Positions 31,418-43,200 of a DNA stretch of 64,000 bases are shown here, in pieces. The notes beneath the pieces are model-generated. The model ran no database searches. It was given only the letters and a program-made list of their open reading frames with translations, and was not told the DNA's origin. The DNA lies in NCBI GenBank assembly GCA_033032865.1, contig JAWHQI010000040.1, positions 8,167,001 through 8,231,000 on the forward strand, in the 5' to 3' direction. A program made the translations under genes and the position numbers. Origin of the DNA: Dactylorhiza incarnata (lineage: Eukaryota; Streptophyta; Magnoliopsida; Asparagales; Orchidaceae). Position 1 is the stretch's first letter; every line of letters begins with the position of its first letter.

Positions 31418-34161
31418 TGTCACGACCCGTCTCGACAAGAGTCAGAGTGCGCTTCGGGGCGGGCCGTGATGCCACAAGCATGGGCGGAAAGAAAACCATG
31501 TCTGCTAAGGCCGAAGCAGAGAAGCTGAATATAAGTTTTAAAATAGTTACTTTTGAGAAAAACGGTTTGTTTAAGATTGCGGAAGCTTTAAAATATGATA
31601 GTTTGAAATAGGTGCACGTGCATTTTTGCAGAAAAACTTATGATACAAGTTTTGGGAGTAGATTTTTATGCAGTGATCATAGCAGATGAATGAGCATGCA
31701 AATATGTCAAATTCTAGTACATATAATATTTATTCTAGCAGTTGTCCATGAAACAGGAGAAAATGGCTAATCGTAATTACTACATAACAGAAATATCCGA
31801 CAGTAAAAGAAATGAAACATAAATACAAAACCTGAAGCTTGACGCAGATCGGCTCAGGAAGCAGGCGGTGCAGGCACGAACGCTAAGGCAAATTCCAAAA
31901 CAAGGAGGAAAAACCTCAGAACATTGAAATAAACAGGAGTATAGCTAAATAAAAATACGAGCAGGAGAAACAACATATTTGTGTACTGCTTTTCATGAAG
32001 CAAAGCTAACAAGACATGCAAACAAGTGAGACAAGCAGAAATGTCTATAATTATTAAACTAGTCCAAAGTAAAGCAGGTAAAGATGATCATGTAATAACA
32101 TAAGTTGTAACAAGTGAAGGTGTAGGTGTTTTTGTTTGATGCGCAAGATTCATGATTCAGGTAAATTCAAGTACAGATTCAGGAGATTCAGAAATTTAAG
32201 CTCGCTATGATAGGTCCTTTGTTCCCATTAGGGATTCAAGAGGGAACCCAAGTCAATGAGTTGCATCAATTAAACATTACCTTTCAATGTTAACTTACGT
32301 TATTAATGACTTAGTACATGATTTCGCGGATTCTAGTGTACTGAAACAAGTTATCAAATTGAGGATTCGGGTATTTGACAGGAAAGTTTAGAATATAAGG
32401 AAATATGTCGTAAGCTAAAACAATCTTGCAACGACATAAACTGTAATTGTTGAAATGCATCGGTGTTTACAGTGGGTACACATGGTTCACACTCAAGTTC
32501 AAAAGTAAGTCTTACTTGAATAAGAGTATCTCCTGCTTACCGTGACCATGCAATCAAGATGATGCACCACCTAAACCCTAGCTTCCAGGATTTGCTTATG
32601 ACACGCAGGACCTAAGTGATTCATAGATTGATGATTCTAATAGAAACAGACTCATGCTGAAGAAAACATCAGATCAAGAGAAATAGACTCTATCCAAGTC
32701 TTTCAACCAAACAGGCATAAGAAACAGAATTTGATGACTCAAGAACTCGAAAGAGAGTTTTGAAACTTGTGGTTTCAAGTATTCACGAGTAATAAGATTA
32801 TTATAGATCATTATCTAGGATATCAAGTATTCCTTTAGATTTAGCCATTTCAAAACACGAATATCTTCTAAGTAGACACGTGTACGACCCAAACATTTCA
32901 TATCGAACACATTTCGTCTAATTGCTAGCAAGGAATCTTAACATTTGCCAATATACCAATTAATGTTCATGCTCAAAAAGAACTACTAATCCCTCCAATT
33001 AAAATCATCATTTCACATTTCACAACTCGTGCTATTTCAAATGCGTGAAACCTCAAACTACTATCAAGTCAAATCAATCAATCAAAAACTAAACTTATTT
33101 GATGAAACGTGGATTCAAAGGTGAAACATAAAATCATAAGAACAGGTCATGCTAAATAAAATTCAATGTTTGCAAGAGAGAGGGATCTCTACTTGCCTTA
33201 AAGAACGCTGAAACTAACGGCGGCGGCTAGGCGGCGCAAGCAAAATTCAGAAATCATATTTCGAACCTGTTTAAGAACGATGAAATTGACATTGTACAAC
33301 TCACTACGCAAACACAAGCATTTCTACGACGTGGAAATTAAACAACGAGAGTTTAGCGGATTTTACCTCCCTTAAAAAGAGGGGAGAAGAGATACCACGC
33401 AGGATCGGGAACTTGGCGGCGCTTGGGTGACAGAAACCCTAAATCGGAGAGGACTTCAAGAGATCCCGCCAATTAGAGCGACGAACGGCACCGGGGGCAC
33501 GAATACCTAAGGATTTGGCGATTAGGAAGTGCACCAAAAATCTGAAATGCAAAATGGGCCACGAATAAATCATTAGGGTTTATGAAAATTCTGAAATCAA
33601 GGGTGGAGAAGGAATGTTCTTACCCAAGGAAGACAAGATCCGGCTCAAGGAGGAGAGGGGAGAAAACCCTAGTCGTTCCTCACGCAAAAACTTGGCCCAA
33701 ACGGAGAGGAAGGGGTCGCCGGAGGGAGAGGGGGCTGGAGGCGAGATGCCATCGGTCCCGAGCGCAGAGGAGGGGGCATCCATGGAAGGAGGAGGAGGAC
33801 CTGGGCGCGGAGGCCTTAGCAGGGGAGGCAGAAGAGGAACCCAGTCGGCACCTTGAAGGAGAAAGGAGAGGGAGGTTGCTGGAGGCTTAGGGAGGAGGAG
33901 AATCCGCCGGGCGCAGAGGAGGCGGCAGGGAGGGAGGCGGCGAGCGGGAGAGGCTGGGGGAGGAACCGGGAGCGGAATCGAGGCTGGATCGGGAGACGGG
34001 AGCCCTAGCTGAAATAGCTTTGCGGGAAACTAGAGTGCGAGGGATTTATCGGGGCTGGGAGGCTGAGTTGCGGCTAGCAAAACTAGAGGGGAGATTTAAT
34101 ATAATTTACAAATTGCCAATGATAGGGATTTTAAATCCTTTTTTTTATACGGGTTGTTACA
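31418..34161 (-). mobile_element. Solo LTR of a gypsy element, 2,744 bp
   Basis: The ends TGTCACGACCC...GGGTTGTTACA are flanked by a perfect 5-bp duplication CTTAT (31413-31417, 34162-34166). No internal region is present. I take the minus orientation (start TGTAACAACCC, end GGGTCGTGACA) as usual for plant gypsy LTRs. On that strand an ATG at 33783 opens a frame that reaches a good donor (TTGG|GTAAGA at 33624/33623), reminiscent of the LTR exon in the Gy family. The GC-rich part is 33380-34000. Confidence 0.85.
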
Positions 34162-35600
34162 CTTATTTCAAAAAAGATATGAAATTTCCATTTCCAAAGC
34201 GAAGTGCTCACATTTGTTTGCAGAAAAATCATAAAATAAGTGACATCCATCGAAGACTAGGTAGTTGGATATAAATTAAGTGATTTGGACTTGCACATGT
34301 TCTTCACATGTTCTGCAATGTTCTTCAAAACAAGGAATCATGGTTTGAAATTTGAACTGGAGGAAAACCTGAACTTTCCAATACACTTCACATGTTCTTT
34401 TATTCCTGGAATTTTTACACTGAATTTTAATTTTCTCTGTTTTTACAGCACCGTCTTCGTGTATATTTGGCGGCTTCTACGCGATATAGAAGCTTTATTT
34501 CAACGTATGAATCGCTCCATGATTACCATCTTTTGTAATATTTTATTGCTAAAGTTAATGCTAAATTCTTCAACATAATCTTGCCTGTGCTCCAAATTTA
34601 ATTCCACTATTGCACCACACGTCATATTTCACAAGAAAGCAAAATTCCATTTCATCGGCCCATGTGATAGCTTTTCTGTCTTCATACTTATATATGCATC
34701 TATCATTGTAAAATCATGTAAACACTTGAATTCATTACTCTTATTCTATTCAATAATGCTATATTTAATTGTTTATCATTGTATCTCTCATTTCGAATAC
34801 CTGTCACGACTACTGCAAGTTTCTTTTCCGGAAGCTAGCTCATTGGCAACACATGGTCTACCTAAAGCACTCTTACATTCATAATAAATGGAATTACTAC
34901 CAATGAATGCACTATTACTTCGGATAGCTAATTGCTCAACATAAATTTTTCCTCTCACTTCTTACTTACATTGTTCTACCACATTTCAAACAACTTTTTC
35001 CTCTAATTGCTCGATGGAGGTGTTGTAAGGTACTATTAAAAGGCTTGAACTGGTCGATGATTGGCGTGGAAGGTTCACCAGAGCAGGGCTAACAAATGAA
35101 AACAAGGATGGGGTGGTGGGGATGCCCGTCGAGGACTGATTGGAATAGGGGAAATAGTAGTTGGTGCTTTCACTAGATGGTTGTGGAGTGAGAGGTTCTC
35201 GATGGGGTTATTGGGGGTGTCTTCATCTGGCATGCGTGGGGAAGGGAGGAGGGGCGGTGGTTGAGAGGAAGGCAAACATTAACTCCTCTTTGATCAAGGA
35301 TTAGACATCATAGTGTGACTAGTTTGGCAGGAGGAATCCACATCCAAACTTTAAGCAGCCAAACTTTTTTGTATGTTAATGACTTGTAGTTGGATAGGTT
35401 GCAGCTTGTTATGTTTTGTAGTTAAATTTGTATGTTTTTTAACAGTTTGAGTAATATAGAGTAGAGAAATAGTGTCTTTGTTAATAGAAGCTTCTGAATC
35501 TAGTCAGATATTTGCATTTGCTGGATACTGCTACTTGACTAAATGTATCTTGTCCATTTTACCTTCATGATGTTCTTATTTTGAGGTAAATGATTTTTGT
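34162..35600. other. CACTA interior, no gene seen
   Basis: AT-rich DNA with no recognisable domain. Short proline-rich frames (for example 35075-35275, minus) lack family features. Confidence 0.4.
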
Positions 35601-35834
35601 AAACTACATAATTTATTATTTGTCACAGTTTGAAATTGTGGTAAATAGTTTTTTAAAAATTATCTAATTTATTATTACCCACGATTTTAAACCGTTTCCA
35701 ATAAGCAGATTATTTGTCACGACTCTAAGTCGTGGCAAATAGTTTATTTTGACAGTTATTTAGAAGTTTTTGCCAAGGGAAAACCGTGGAAAATGTCCAG
35801 GCATTAGCCACGACATTATTAATTTGTAGCTAAT

Positions 35835-37668
35835 TGTAACACCCCAAGTCTCTCTATGTGCGGGGGCTGGAATGCCCAAGGCAGTGCATGATTTCTGGTG
35901 CTGGAAGCTAGTGTCGGCACTAGCGTTAGCACCAGCGGTAGGTCAGGTGATCGGCGGAATTGCGAACCGATCGACGGGATTGCGAACCGATCGACGGGAT
36001 TGCGAACCGATCGACGGGACCGTGAGACGATCGACGGGAGCTAGCGCCGGCGGTAGCTTATAGAACAGTTCCGCAAAATATAGATCGTGGCGGTCAAATC
36101 TTAAGGGTTTTGATCCAACGGCTGGGAGTTGTTTCGGGCTGTTATAGGGCTTGACTAGAGGAGTTATTATCCTCATTATCTCAAGTCTTTTCTCTCTCCA
36201 AGCTTGAAAAAGAGGAAACAAGGAAGAAGAAGACATCTTCCGCCATTGACAGAGCTCCGAATCGCGAGCCATTTCCAGATCCACAGAGAGCAGCCCTGTG
36301 TGGTTCTTTCCATCTGACTGAAATCTCGGATTCACAAGGCGCCAAAGAAAACAACAAGGGTAACGATCTTCCTCTTTGACAAGTGAAGTCCTCATTTTGT
36401 TGGCATGATTGCATGGACCCCCCCCCCCCCCCCCCGATTAGTGGAGAACAGGAAATTTTCCAACGGGTTGATCATTTGTATCCCCGATAGTTACTTGCAT
36501 ATAGAATCTGGAATCGTAGTATTGTTGATTGGTGATGGCTATATTGTCGATTGCGTGCCAGAGAAGACTCCGTGATTTTGTATGCGCTGTTTTCGGGTTC
36601 TGTGTACGGTGGTGTACTGTAGGGAGTCCTGGAGGTGACCTCCAGGAAATACCCGAAGAGGTGGGCAGAATCGCTGCTCTGTCCACTACCGCCCGACGCT
36701 AATGCTAGCGCCGGCGGTAGCTCCCAGGGAGATGTGTGTTGAGGTGTGAAGCCTCCTTCCGTTGACAGGGTATACCAACTGCATAACAACGAGGTGAAGT
36801 CGTACCTGCGTCGCGACGATAGATTCCGACGGGTTGAAAATGGGCAAAGCTGATCCATTTGTTGTTCGGGCCGAGGTGAAGCCGTACCCGCGTCATGACG
36901 ATGTATCTCGACAATTTGAGCACGGGCAAAGCTGATCCGAACCCGCCCCATACCGAATCGGTGAAGAGGTAGCCCCTCGGTGCACCGTATGATGTTGGGA
37001 TTGAACCGTAAGGCAAGATAGTCTTGACGGGCAAAGCTCATGCGAACTCGTTTGGATAATGAGTTGTTTGGTGTGACTCGGGGAGTACACCGAGAGCGTG
37101 CCATGAGAGCACGAAACGTGCGGTCGTGCGTGCCAACATTGATGTTGATTGCTTATATATGTGGTGCTTGAACACACCTTGGTGATCTATGTTGATACTG
37201 TTTGCTTGCAGGGAAGGAGTACCACCGCCCCGGGTATGAGGTGAGGTCATTATAATATTGGTCAGCTAAAGCTGTCCGGTTACTTGTTTACCATGTTTTG
37301 GTGGATTGCAGGCGTGGGTGAGCCAAGCGGAAAGTAGCGTGCTGGAGTTTTATGTTGTGTTGGCCCTTGAGGGCCAACTTCCCTTTTTCCGCTTTCCTTA
37401 GATTGTCGGCCTGCATGCCGATGTATGCTTTGAGTTAAAGACATTGTATCAATGTAAGGCCTTAAGGCCATAACTCTTTATTATTTCATTCCTGGGATAG
37501 TGGACAATTCTTAATGTAATGTTTTTCAAATGCTTCCGCTTACGCTTATGTTACTCTCGTGTAATTCTTTTCTGTATCATCTTATTAACGTCTAACTAGT
37601 GTGTTCAATATGGCGTGGGGTCCCGACCGGACCTTTTGTTATATTGTTTGTATTGGCAGGGTGTTACA
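35835..37668 (+). mobile_element. Gy2 5' LTR (gypsy, Tekay/Del type)
   Basis: 1,834 bp, TGTAACACCCC...GGGTGTTACA. A 20-bp tandem repeat lies at 35961-36040. The leader part (TCTCTCTCCAAGC near 36190, TTCCGCCATTGAC) matches Gy1 and Gy3. The 24-nt exon position is kept at 36336-36359 before GTAACG, but its ATG has become AAG. A run of about 17 C lies near 36420. Long frames on the minus strand here have no domains. Confidence 0.88.
35961..36040 (+). repeat. 20-bp tandem repeat in the Gy2 LTR
   Basis: Four units of TGCGAACCGATCGACGGGAT, the last one diverged. The near-palindrome AGCTAGCGCCGGCGGTAGCT follows at once (36039-36058). Confidence 0.9.
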
Positions 37669-37915
37669 ATTTGGTATCAGATTTTAGGAATCGATCCGTA
37701 GTTTAGCGAATTCGAGGCTGAATTCCTTTTAAAGGGGGTGGAGTGCACGTGATGTACGTTCACCTAGAACGATAAAAACTAATAAGAATGTCCACTTAGG
37801 AATGAAAAACATGCTTGTTTGCGGAACCTGAGCGTTCCTTGATTGTTATTGTATTATATTTTCGGTCACTAAATTATGTGTTGCACGATTTTAGGTGACT
37901 AGGAGTGGTGCGGGG
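37669..37915 (+). other. Gy2 primer site, leader and gag acceptor
   Basis: ATTTGGTATCAGATTTTAGG follows the LTR as primer site. A polypurine-like motif lies at about 37709-37740. The acceptor TTTTAG at 37894 precedes GTGACTAGGAGTGG, the start of the gag exon, which Gy3 interrupts 21 bp later. Confidence 0.7.
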
Positions 37916-37984
37916 TGTAACACCCCAAAGATCGTGGTTCAGCGAGGTAGGCGGAATGGTGGTGTTGCGCTCGGGATAGGCTCA

Positions 37985-38262
37985 AGATTCCAGATCAGGT
38001 CAATGTGCACGACCATTGTCCTCTTAGCGCACGACCAGTGAGCGTGCGCCAATGATCGTGCGTAACCCGCAAAGAATCGGAGTTCTGTCTCGGCGTATGC
38101 GCACGACCATTGTCCTCTTCGCGCACGACCAGTGATCGTGCGCCAACGATCGTGCGTTAACTCAGAAGAAACTCGAGTTCTGTCTCGGACAGTGCGCACG
38201 ACCATTCCACTCTTCGCGCACGACCACTGACCGTGCGCCTGTGATCGTGCGCCCTGTTTATT
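37985..38262. repeat. Hairpin repeat block GCGCACGACCA...TCGTGCGC in the Gy3 LTR
   Basis: Three units of about 90-100 bp. Each has GCGCACGACCA twice and its complement TCGTGCGC twice, so 8-bp stems with 7-base loops form (GCGCACGACCAGTGATCGTG). The same block is in the 3' LTR at about 44968-45228. Confidence 0.85.
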
Positions 38263-38554
38263 CTGTTCCGCGATTTTGAGCGGAGAAGAAGATCGGACCG
38301 TCCAAATCTTTTGGGATTTGATCCAACGGCTAGGTTTAGTTGCGGGAGACCTTTAGGGCTGATGAGAGGGGGTTAAACCTCATATTCTCTAAGTCATTCT
38401 CTCTCCAAACCCTAGAGAAAGAAGGAGGAGCCAAGGAAGAAGAAGGGAGATTCCGCCATTGACGGAGCTCCGGAGCTCCGTTTCGCGAACCGTTTCCAGA
38501 TCTGGAGAGTGCAGCCCGGTGCGGTCATTTCCCTCCGTCTAGAATCTCGGATCC

Positions 38555-38578
38555 ATGGCGAAAAAGAACGCTCCTAGG
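38555..38578 (+). CDS. Candidate LTR-encoded first exon of Gy3 gag-pol
   Basis: ATG plus seven codons (MAKKNAPR), ending AGG|GTAACG. The acceptor GATTATAG at 40210 lies 1,632 bp downstream, beyond the LTR end and primer site. The joined frame enters gag (ATRSGAG) without a shift. An alternative is translation from a downstream ATG at about 40304. Confidence 0.62.
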
Positions 38579-39987
38579 GTAACGATTTCTTCTCCCGTTG
38601 TTTGGACTTGTCTTTTGTCCTCTCCTTCGTTTCTCTATGCTTGCATGAGGGATCCCTTTCACCAAATGGGTGAAGTGTAGGATTCTCTCAAGTTCTCCGG
38701 AACTCCGGGTCGATTGTGTCCGTCCCCGGCATATTGCATGTAGAAAATCCGGTAGTCGTGCGGATTTAGGCATTTTGTGTGAAGCCTATTCGTGGCCGTG
38801 AGCCCGAATCGGTGATGCTTGGATTGCGACGTTGCATTTAGGTTAAGCCTAGAATGCGTGCCGGAGAATGACTCCGTGAAATCATCTATAGTAGTGCGGG
38901 ATTTAAGTGTAGGCGTCTTGTGAAGATCCTAACGAAAGCCCCATGCTTTGAGATTGGATGAAGGCAAACCTTCACCGCGAAATTGATGCGGAGCGTATTA
39001 TACCTCCCCTTTTTGAGTATTTGTGAAGCCTAGATCCTTGTGAAGGGATTAGGTGCGTAGCTTATATTTGTGTAGCACTTGAAGGTGCTAAACCCTTACG
39101 GGCTGAGGCGAAGCCGTACCCGCGTCGTGCGACAGATCGCGACGATTAGAGCACGGGCAAAGCTAAACCGAACCCGTTTCCATGCAGATCGGTAAGAGGT
39201 CCCTACCTCATGTAGCCGTGTGATCATGGGAGAGGTCGTGGAAGGTGGTTTACCTAGACCGACCAAAAGCTCTTTTTCCCACATAAGGCGATGGCCCTTA
39301 CGGTGGAGTGTTTGTGGAATTGATGTTGTTAGCCTCATGCGGTTGTTTAGGCGGTTGCGGGGAACCTTCGGGTGAACCCAACTAACATCATGTGCATACC
39401 TAGGTTCCCTCCTTTTTGATGCTCAACCTAGAAGATTGAATGTGCTTGAAACCTCACCTTGTGTAGTTGCACTTTCTTTATGTTAGTACTTGTGCTGGTA
39501 TGGCTTGCTTGCAGGGTAGAATCTCCGCCACCCCGGGAAAGGGGTGGGGTCGTTATAATTTGGTCAGCTGTGCTGACCGTTACCTTGTTTGCCACCGCTT
39601 GGTGGAATGTTCTTATGCAGGTGCAGGTGAGCCTAGCGGGAAATAGCGGGCGGTGGCCCCTTTTGCTGAGTTGGCCCTTGAAGGCCAGCCTCCTTTTTAG
39701 CTTTCTCATGTATTGCCGGCCTGCGTGCCGATGTATGTTTTGGAGTTTTCGGTACATTTGCTAAATGTAAGGCCTTAAGGCCATAACTCTCTTTCTTGGT
39801 TTCATTCCTATGATAGTGGACAATTCTAATGGAAATGTTAAATCTTTATGCTTCCGCTAGTGTTTAGTATACTCTGTTGTAGTTTCTTTCTGTTTATCAC
39901 CTTTTAACTCCTAGCTAGTGTGGTTAGTATGGCGTGGGGTCCCGGCCGGACCTACTGTTATATTATTCGTACTGGCAGGGTGTTACA

Positions 39988-40210
39988 ATTTGGTAACGGA
40001 CTTAAGGCGTCGATCCGTAGTTTAGCGAATTCGGGACGAATTCCTTTTAAGGGGTGGTGTGCACGGGATGTGCATTCACCTAAAACGACAAAAACTAATA
40101 AGAATGTCCACTTAGGAATGGGAAAACATACTTGTTTGCGGAACCTGAGTGTTCCATGATTGTTGTTTGCTATGTTTTCAGTCACTAAATTGTGTCTTAC
40201 ACGATTATAG
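39988..40210 (+). other. Gy3 primer site, leader and gag acceptor
   Basis: ATTTGGTAACGGACTT (39988-40003) is the primer site, drifted after the first bases. A polypurine-like copy TTCGGGACGAATTCC plus TTTTAAGGGGTGG lies at about 40030-40057. The leader ends CACGATTATAG, a good splice acceptor. Confidence 0.7.
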
Positions 40211-43200
40211 GCGACTAGAAGTGGTGCGGGGCCGTCTCAACCCCGTAACACCGCTGAAAGCAGTGGGTCGGCTGAAGTGCCAGTGACCACTCCTCCTGCT
40301 GAGATGATCAGGTTAATCGCAGAAGCTGTCTTCGCGATGATCAATGCTCAACCGCAAAGGCTTGCACAGCCTGCTACGCCTAATACAGATGCGGCCCCGG
40401 TGATCGAACCTGCAGTGGAACCTGCGGTGGAACCGAGGGTTGAGGCCCCTGTGCCAGTGGCTGCAGTGGAACCTGCGGCGGTGCAAAGGGTGGAGCGTCC
40501 GGTAGAGCGTGTAGTTGTTGCGCGAGCACGTGATCAACAGCTGCAACACTTTCTAAGCTTCCATCCTCCAACTTTCTCGGGGACCGGATACCCAACGGAG
40601 GCGGAGGACTGGCTGTCAACGGTTAGGAAGATTCTAAGGGCGACAGCAGCAGAAGAAGTTATGATGGTCACTTTAGCCACCTTCCTCCTTAACGGAGAGG
40701 CAGAGCGTTGGTGGGCCGAACAGGAAGTGCACAAGTTCGGAGGCAGGGAGATTACCGAGATCACGATAGCGGAGTTCTCAAAGTCTTTTCTTCAAAGGTA
40801 TATTCCTTCTGCCCAACGCATTGCGTTGCAAAACCAGTTTCTGAAGTTAACTCAAGGCGACAGCTCAGTGGATGAGTACTTGCACGAGTTCACTAAACTG
40901 GGTCGTTATGCGGGGCCTATGATGGAAGACGAAGAGACAAAGACGAACAAGTTCTATGAAGGTCTTCGGGACGAGTTGAGGCTGCTCCTTGCAGGCCCAA
41001 TGACGTTAGGTTTCCAGGTGATGGTCCAAACTGCCAGATCCCTAGAGTTGGACATGAAGAGGGTACAAGCAAAAGCCGTGGCAAAGAAACCTGAGTTTCA
41101 TGTGCCGGTCTCTCAGTCTAAGTCAGAATTCAGAAAGAACAAAAGGAAGTTCAAACCGGCGGAGCAAACCCGCTCAAATATTTCGGGAGCAACGACGGTG
41201 CGGAGCCCTATCATGTGTTTCACCTGCGGGAAGGTGGGACACAAGGCCGCAGTGTGTCGAAGTGGTCCCCCGAAATCAGAGAATCGAGCTTTGGACTATG
41301 CTCGAGCTGCGGAAAAGGGTAAAGCCGCGGAGTCTTCGGCTTCCCAGCACATTACTCCGACTCAGCCGAGAGTCTACTCGCTTGGCCAGCAAGAAGCCAT
41401 ACGACAAGCTGATGTTGTCACAGGCTTTGTCCTAATTCTCAACTATCCGGCGAGAGCTCTATTTGATACGGGTGCATCGCACTCTTTTCTGTCTGAGGAC
41501 TTCGTGGTGCGAATCGGAGTGCCATCTACCTTCGTAGAGGACAGATTAGAAGTAGTGCTACCCAATGGATCTCTCATGTCTGCGGATAGGAAGAGCCGTG
41601 TGAAGGTGCGGATCGGAAATCAAGATTTCGATTTGGAAGCATCGTTGTTGCCGTTAGCTGAATTCGATGTGATCTTCGGCATGGACTGGCTCTCGGAGCA
41701 GCGTGCATGCATAGATTGCAATTCTAAGGAGATCACTCTGGGAAGGAACGCCGATGGAGAAACCACATTTGCCGGTATGCGAGGAGCGAGCAAGACGCTT
41801 ATGTCTGCTCTCCAAGTGGTTAAGGCGGTAAGAAAAGGCGCCGAGTTGTTCTTCACCTTGTTGGAGGCTTCGGAGCCAAAGCCCAGGTTATGTGATGTCT
41901 CAGTTGTAGTGGAGTACGCCGACGTGTTTCCTAACGAACTCCCTGGGGCTCCGCCTCAGCGAGAGATCGATTTCTGTATCGAGTTGGTGCCAGGTGCCAA
42001 ACCTGTGGCCCGCTCACCGTACCGGATAGCGCCAAAGGAATTGGCAGAGCTGAAGGTTCAATTGCAAGAGCTGCTAGAGCAAGGCTACGTACGTCCAAGT
42101 TCTTCGCCTTGGAGTGCACCGGTCCTCTTTGTGAAAAAGAAGGACGGGAGCTTGCGTCTATGTATCGATTATCGAGAGCTAAACAAGTTGACCGAGAAGA
42201 ACCGATATCCGATTCCAAGAATCGATGATCTCTTCGACCAACTGGTTGGGTCGACGGTATACTCCAAGCTGGACCTAAGGTCCGGCTATTACCAACTGCG
42301 AATTAGGGAATGTGACATTCCAAAGACAGCGTTCAGTACCCGCTTTGGGCACTATGAGTTCACGGTGATGCCGTTCGGTCTGTCTAATGCACCGTCGGTA
42401 TTCATGGACTTAATGAATAGGACATTCCGTGAGTATGTGGATCAATTTGTGATCGTCTTCATCGACGACATTTTGGTATACTCTCAATCGGAAGAGGAGC
42501 ATGTAGGGCATCTGCACGCAGTTCTGGACACCTTGAGGAAGAGTCAGCTATATGCCAAGTTCTCCAAGTGCGAGTTTTGGCTACAGTCAGTAGCATTCCT
42601 TGGTCACGTCGTTAGTGGAGATGGAATTGCGGTTGATCCGTCGAAGATAGAAGCGATCCGAGCCTGGCCTTTGTTGAAAAACGTAGCGGAAGTCCGAAGT
42701 TTCTTAGGACTTGCCGGCTATTATAGGCGCTTTGTGGAAAACTTCTCGAGGATTGCACTTCCTCTCACTAAATTGACTAGAAAAGATCATAAGTTCGTTT
42801 GGTCGCCCGAGTGCGCACGAGCTTTTGAAGAACTGAAGAGCCGTCTGACCACGGCACCCATTCTATGCTCGCCATGTGGTACGGAAGGCTACGAAATTTA
42901 CAGCGACGCCTCAGGGAGTGGTTTGGGTTGTGTCCTAGTGCAGTTCGGTAAGGTAATTGCCTACGGCTCCCGTCAGTTGAAAGTTCATGAGAGGAATTAC
43001 CCGGTCCATGATTTGGAGCTAGCGGCCGTGGTATTTGCTCTTAAGCTTTGGAGGCATTATTTGTATGGCGTGAAGATCGACATCTTTACCGACCACAAGA
43101 GCCTCAAGTACTTGCTAGATCAAAGGGAGTTGAATATGCGACAGAGGAGGTGGTTGGAGTTCCTTGGGGACTACACCTTCGACATCAAATATACTCCCGG

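Larger units (their letters stand above)
28207..35834. mobile_element. CACTA (CMC/EnSpm) element, left part; right end not seen
   Basis: The terminus CACTACAAAAAAACTGAG at 28207 is typical. Subterminal repeats of the type TTAGCCACGA/TCGTGGCTAAT occur at 28250-28375 and again, with CGTGGCAAAT variants, at 35610-35825. The element is cut by Gy2 at 35834 and its right terminus must lie beyond the nested elements. No transposase domain is visible between the ends, so it seems non-autonomous. It carries two later insertions (29470-30609, 31418-34161). Confidence 0.65.
37916..39987 (+). mobile_element. Gy3 5' LTR
   Basis: TGTAACACCCC...GGGTGTTACA. Order inside: palindromic repeat block (37985-38262), a leader-like segment with CTCTCTCCAAACCCTAG (38397-38413), an 18-bp palindrome CGGAGCTCCGGAGCTCCG (38463-38480), then ATG exon and donor at 38555-38580. 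The part after the donor is intron in the inferred spliced mRNA. Confidence 0.93.

Noticed and set aside
33580..33890. Gly/Arg/Glu-rich frames on both strands
   Set aside because: GC-rich part of a solo LTR; composition explains the open frames. Only the ATG-to-donor piece on the minus strand is kept as a remark.
36472..37104. 210-codon minus-strand frame in the Gy2 LTR
   Set aside because: It is antisense to a clearly bounded LTR, has no domain, and related LTRs break the frame.
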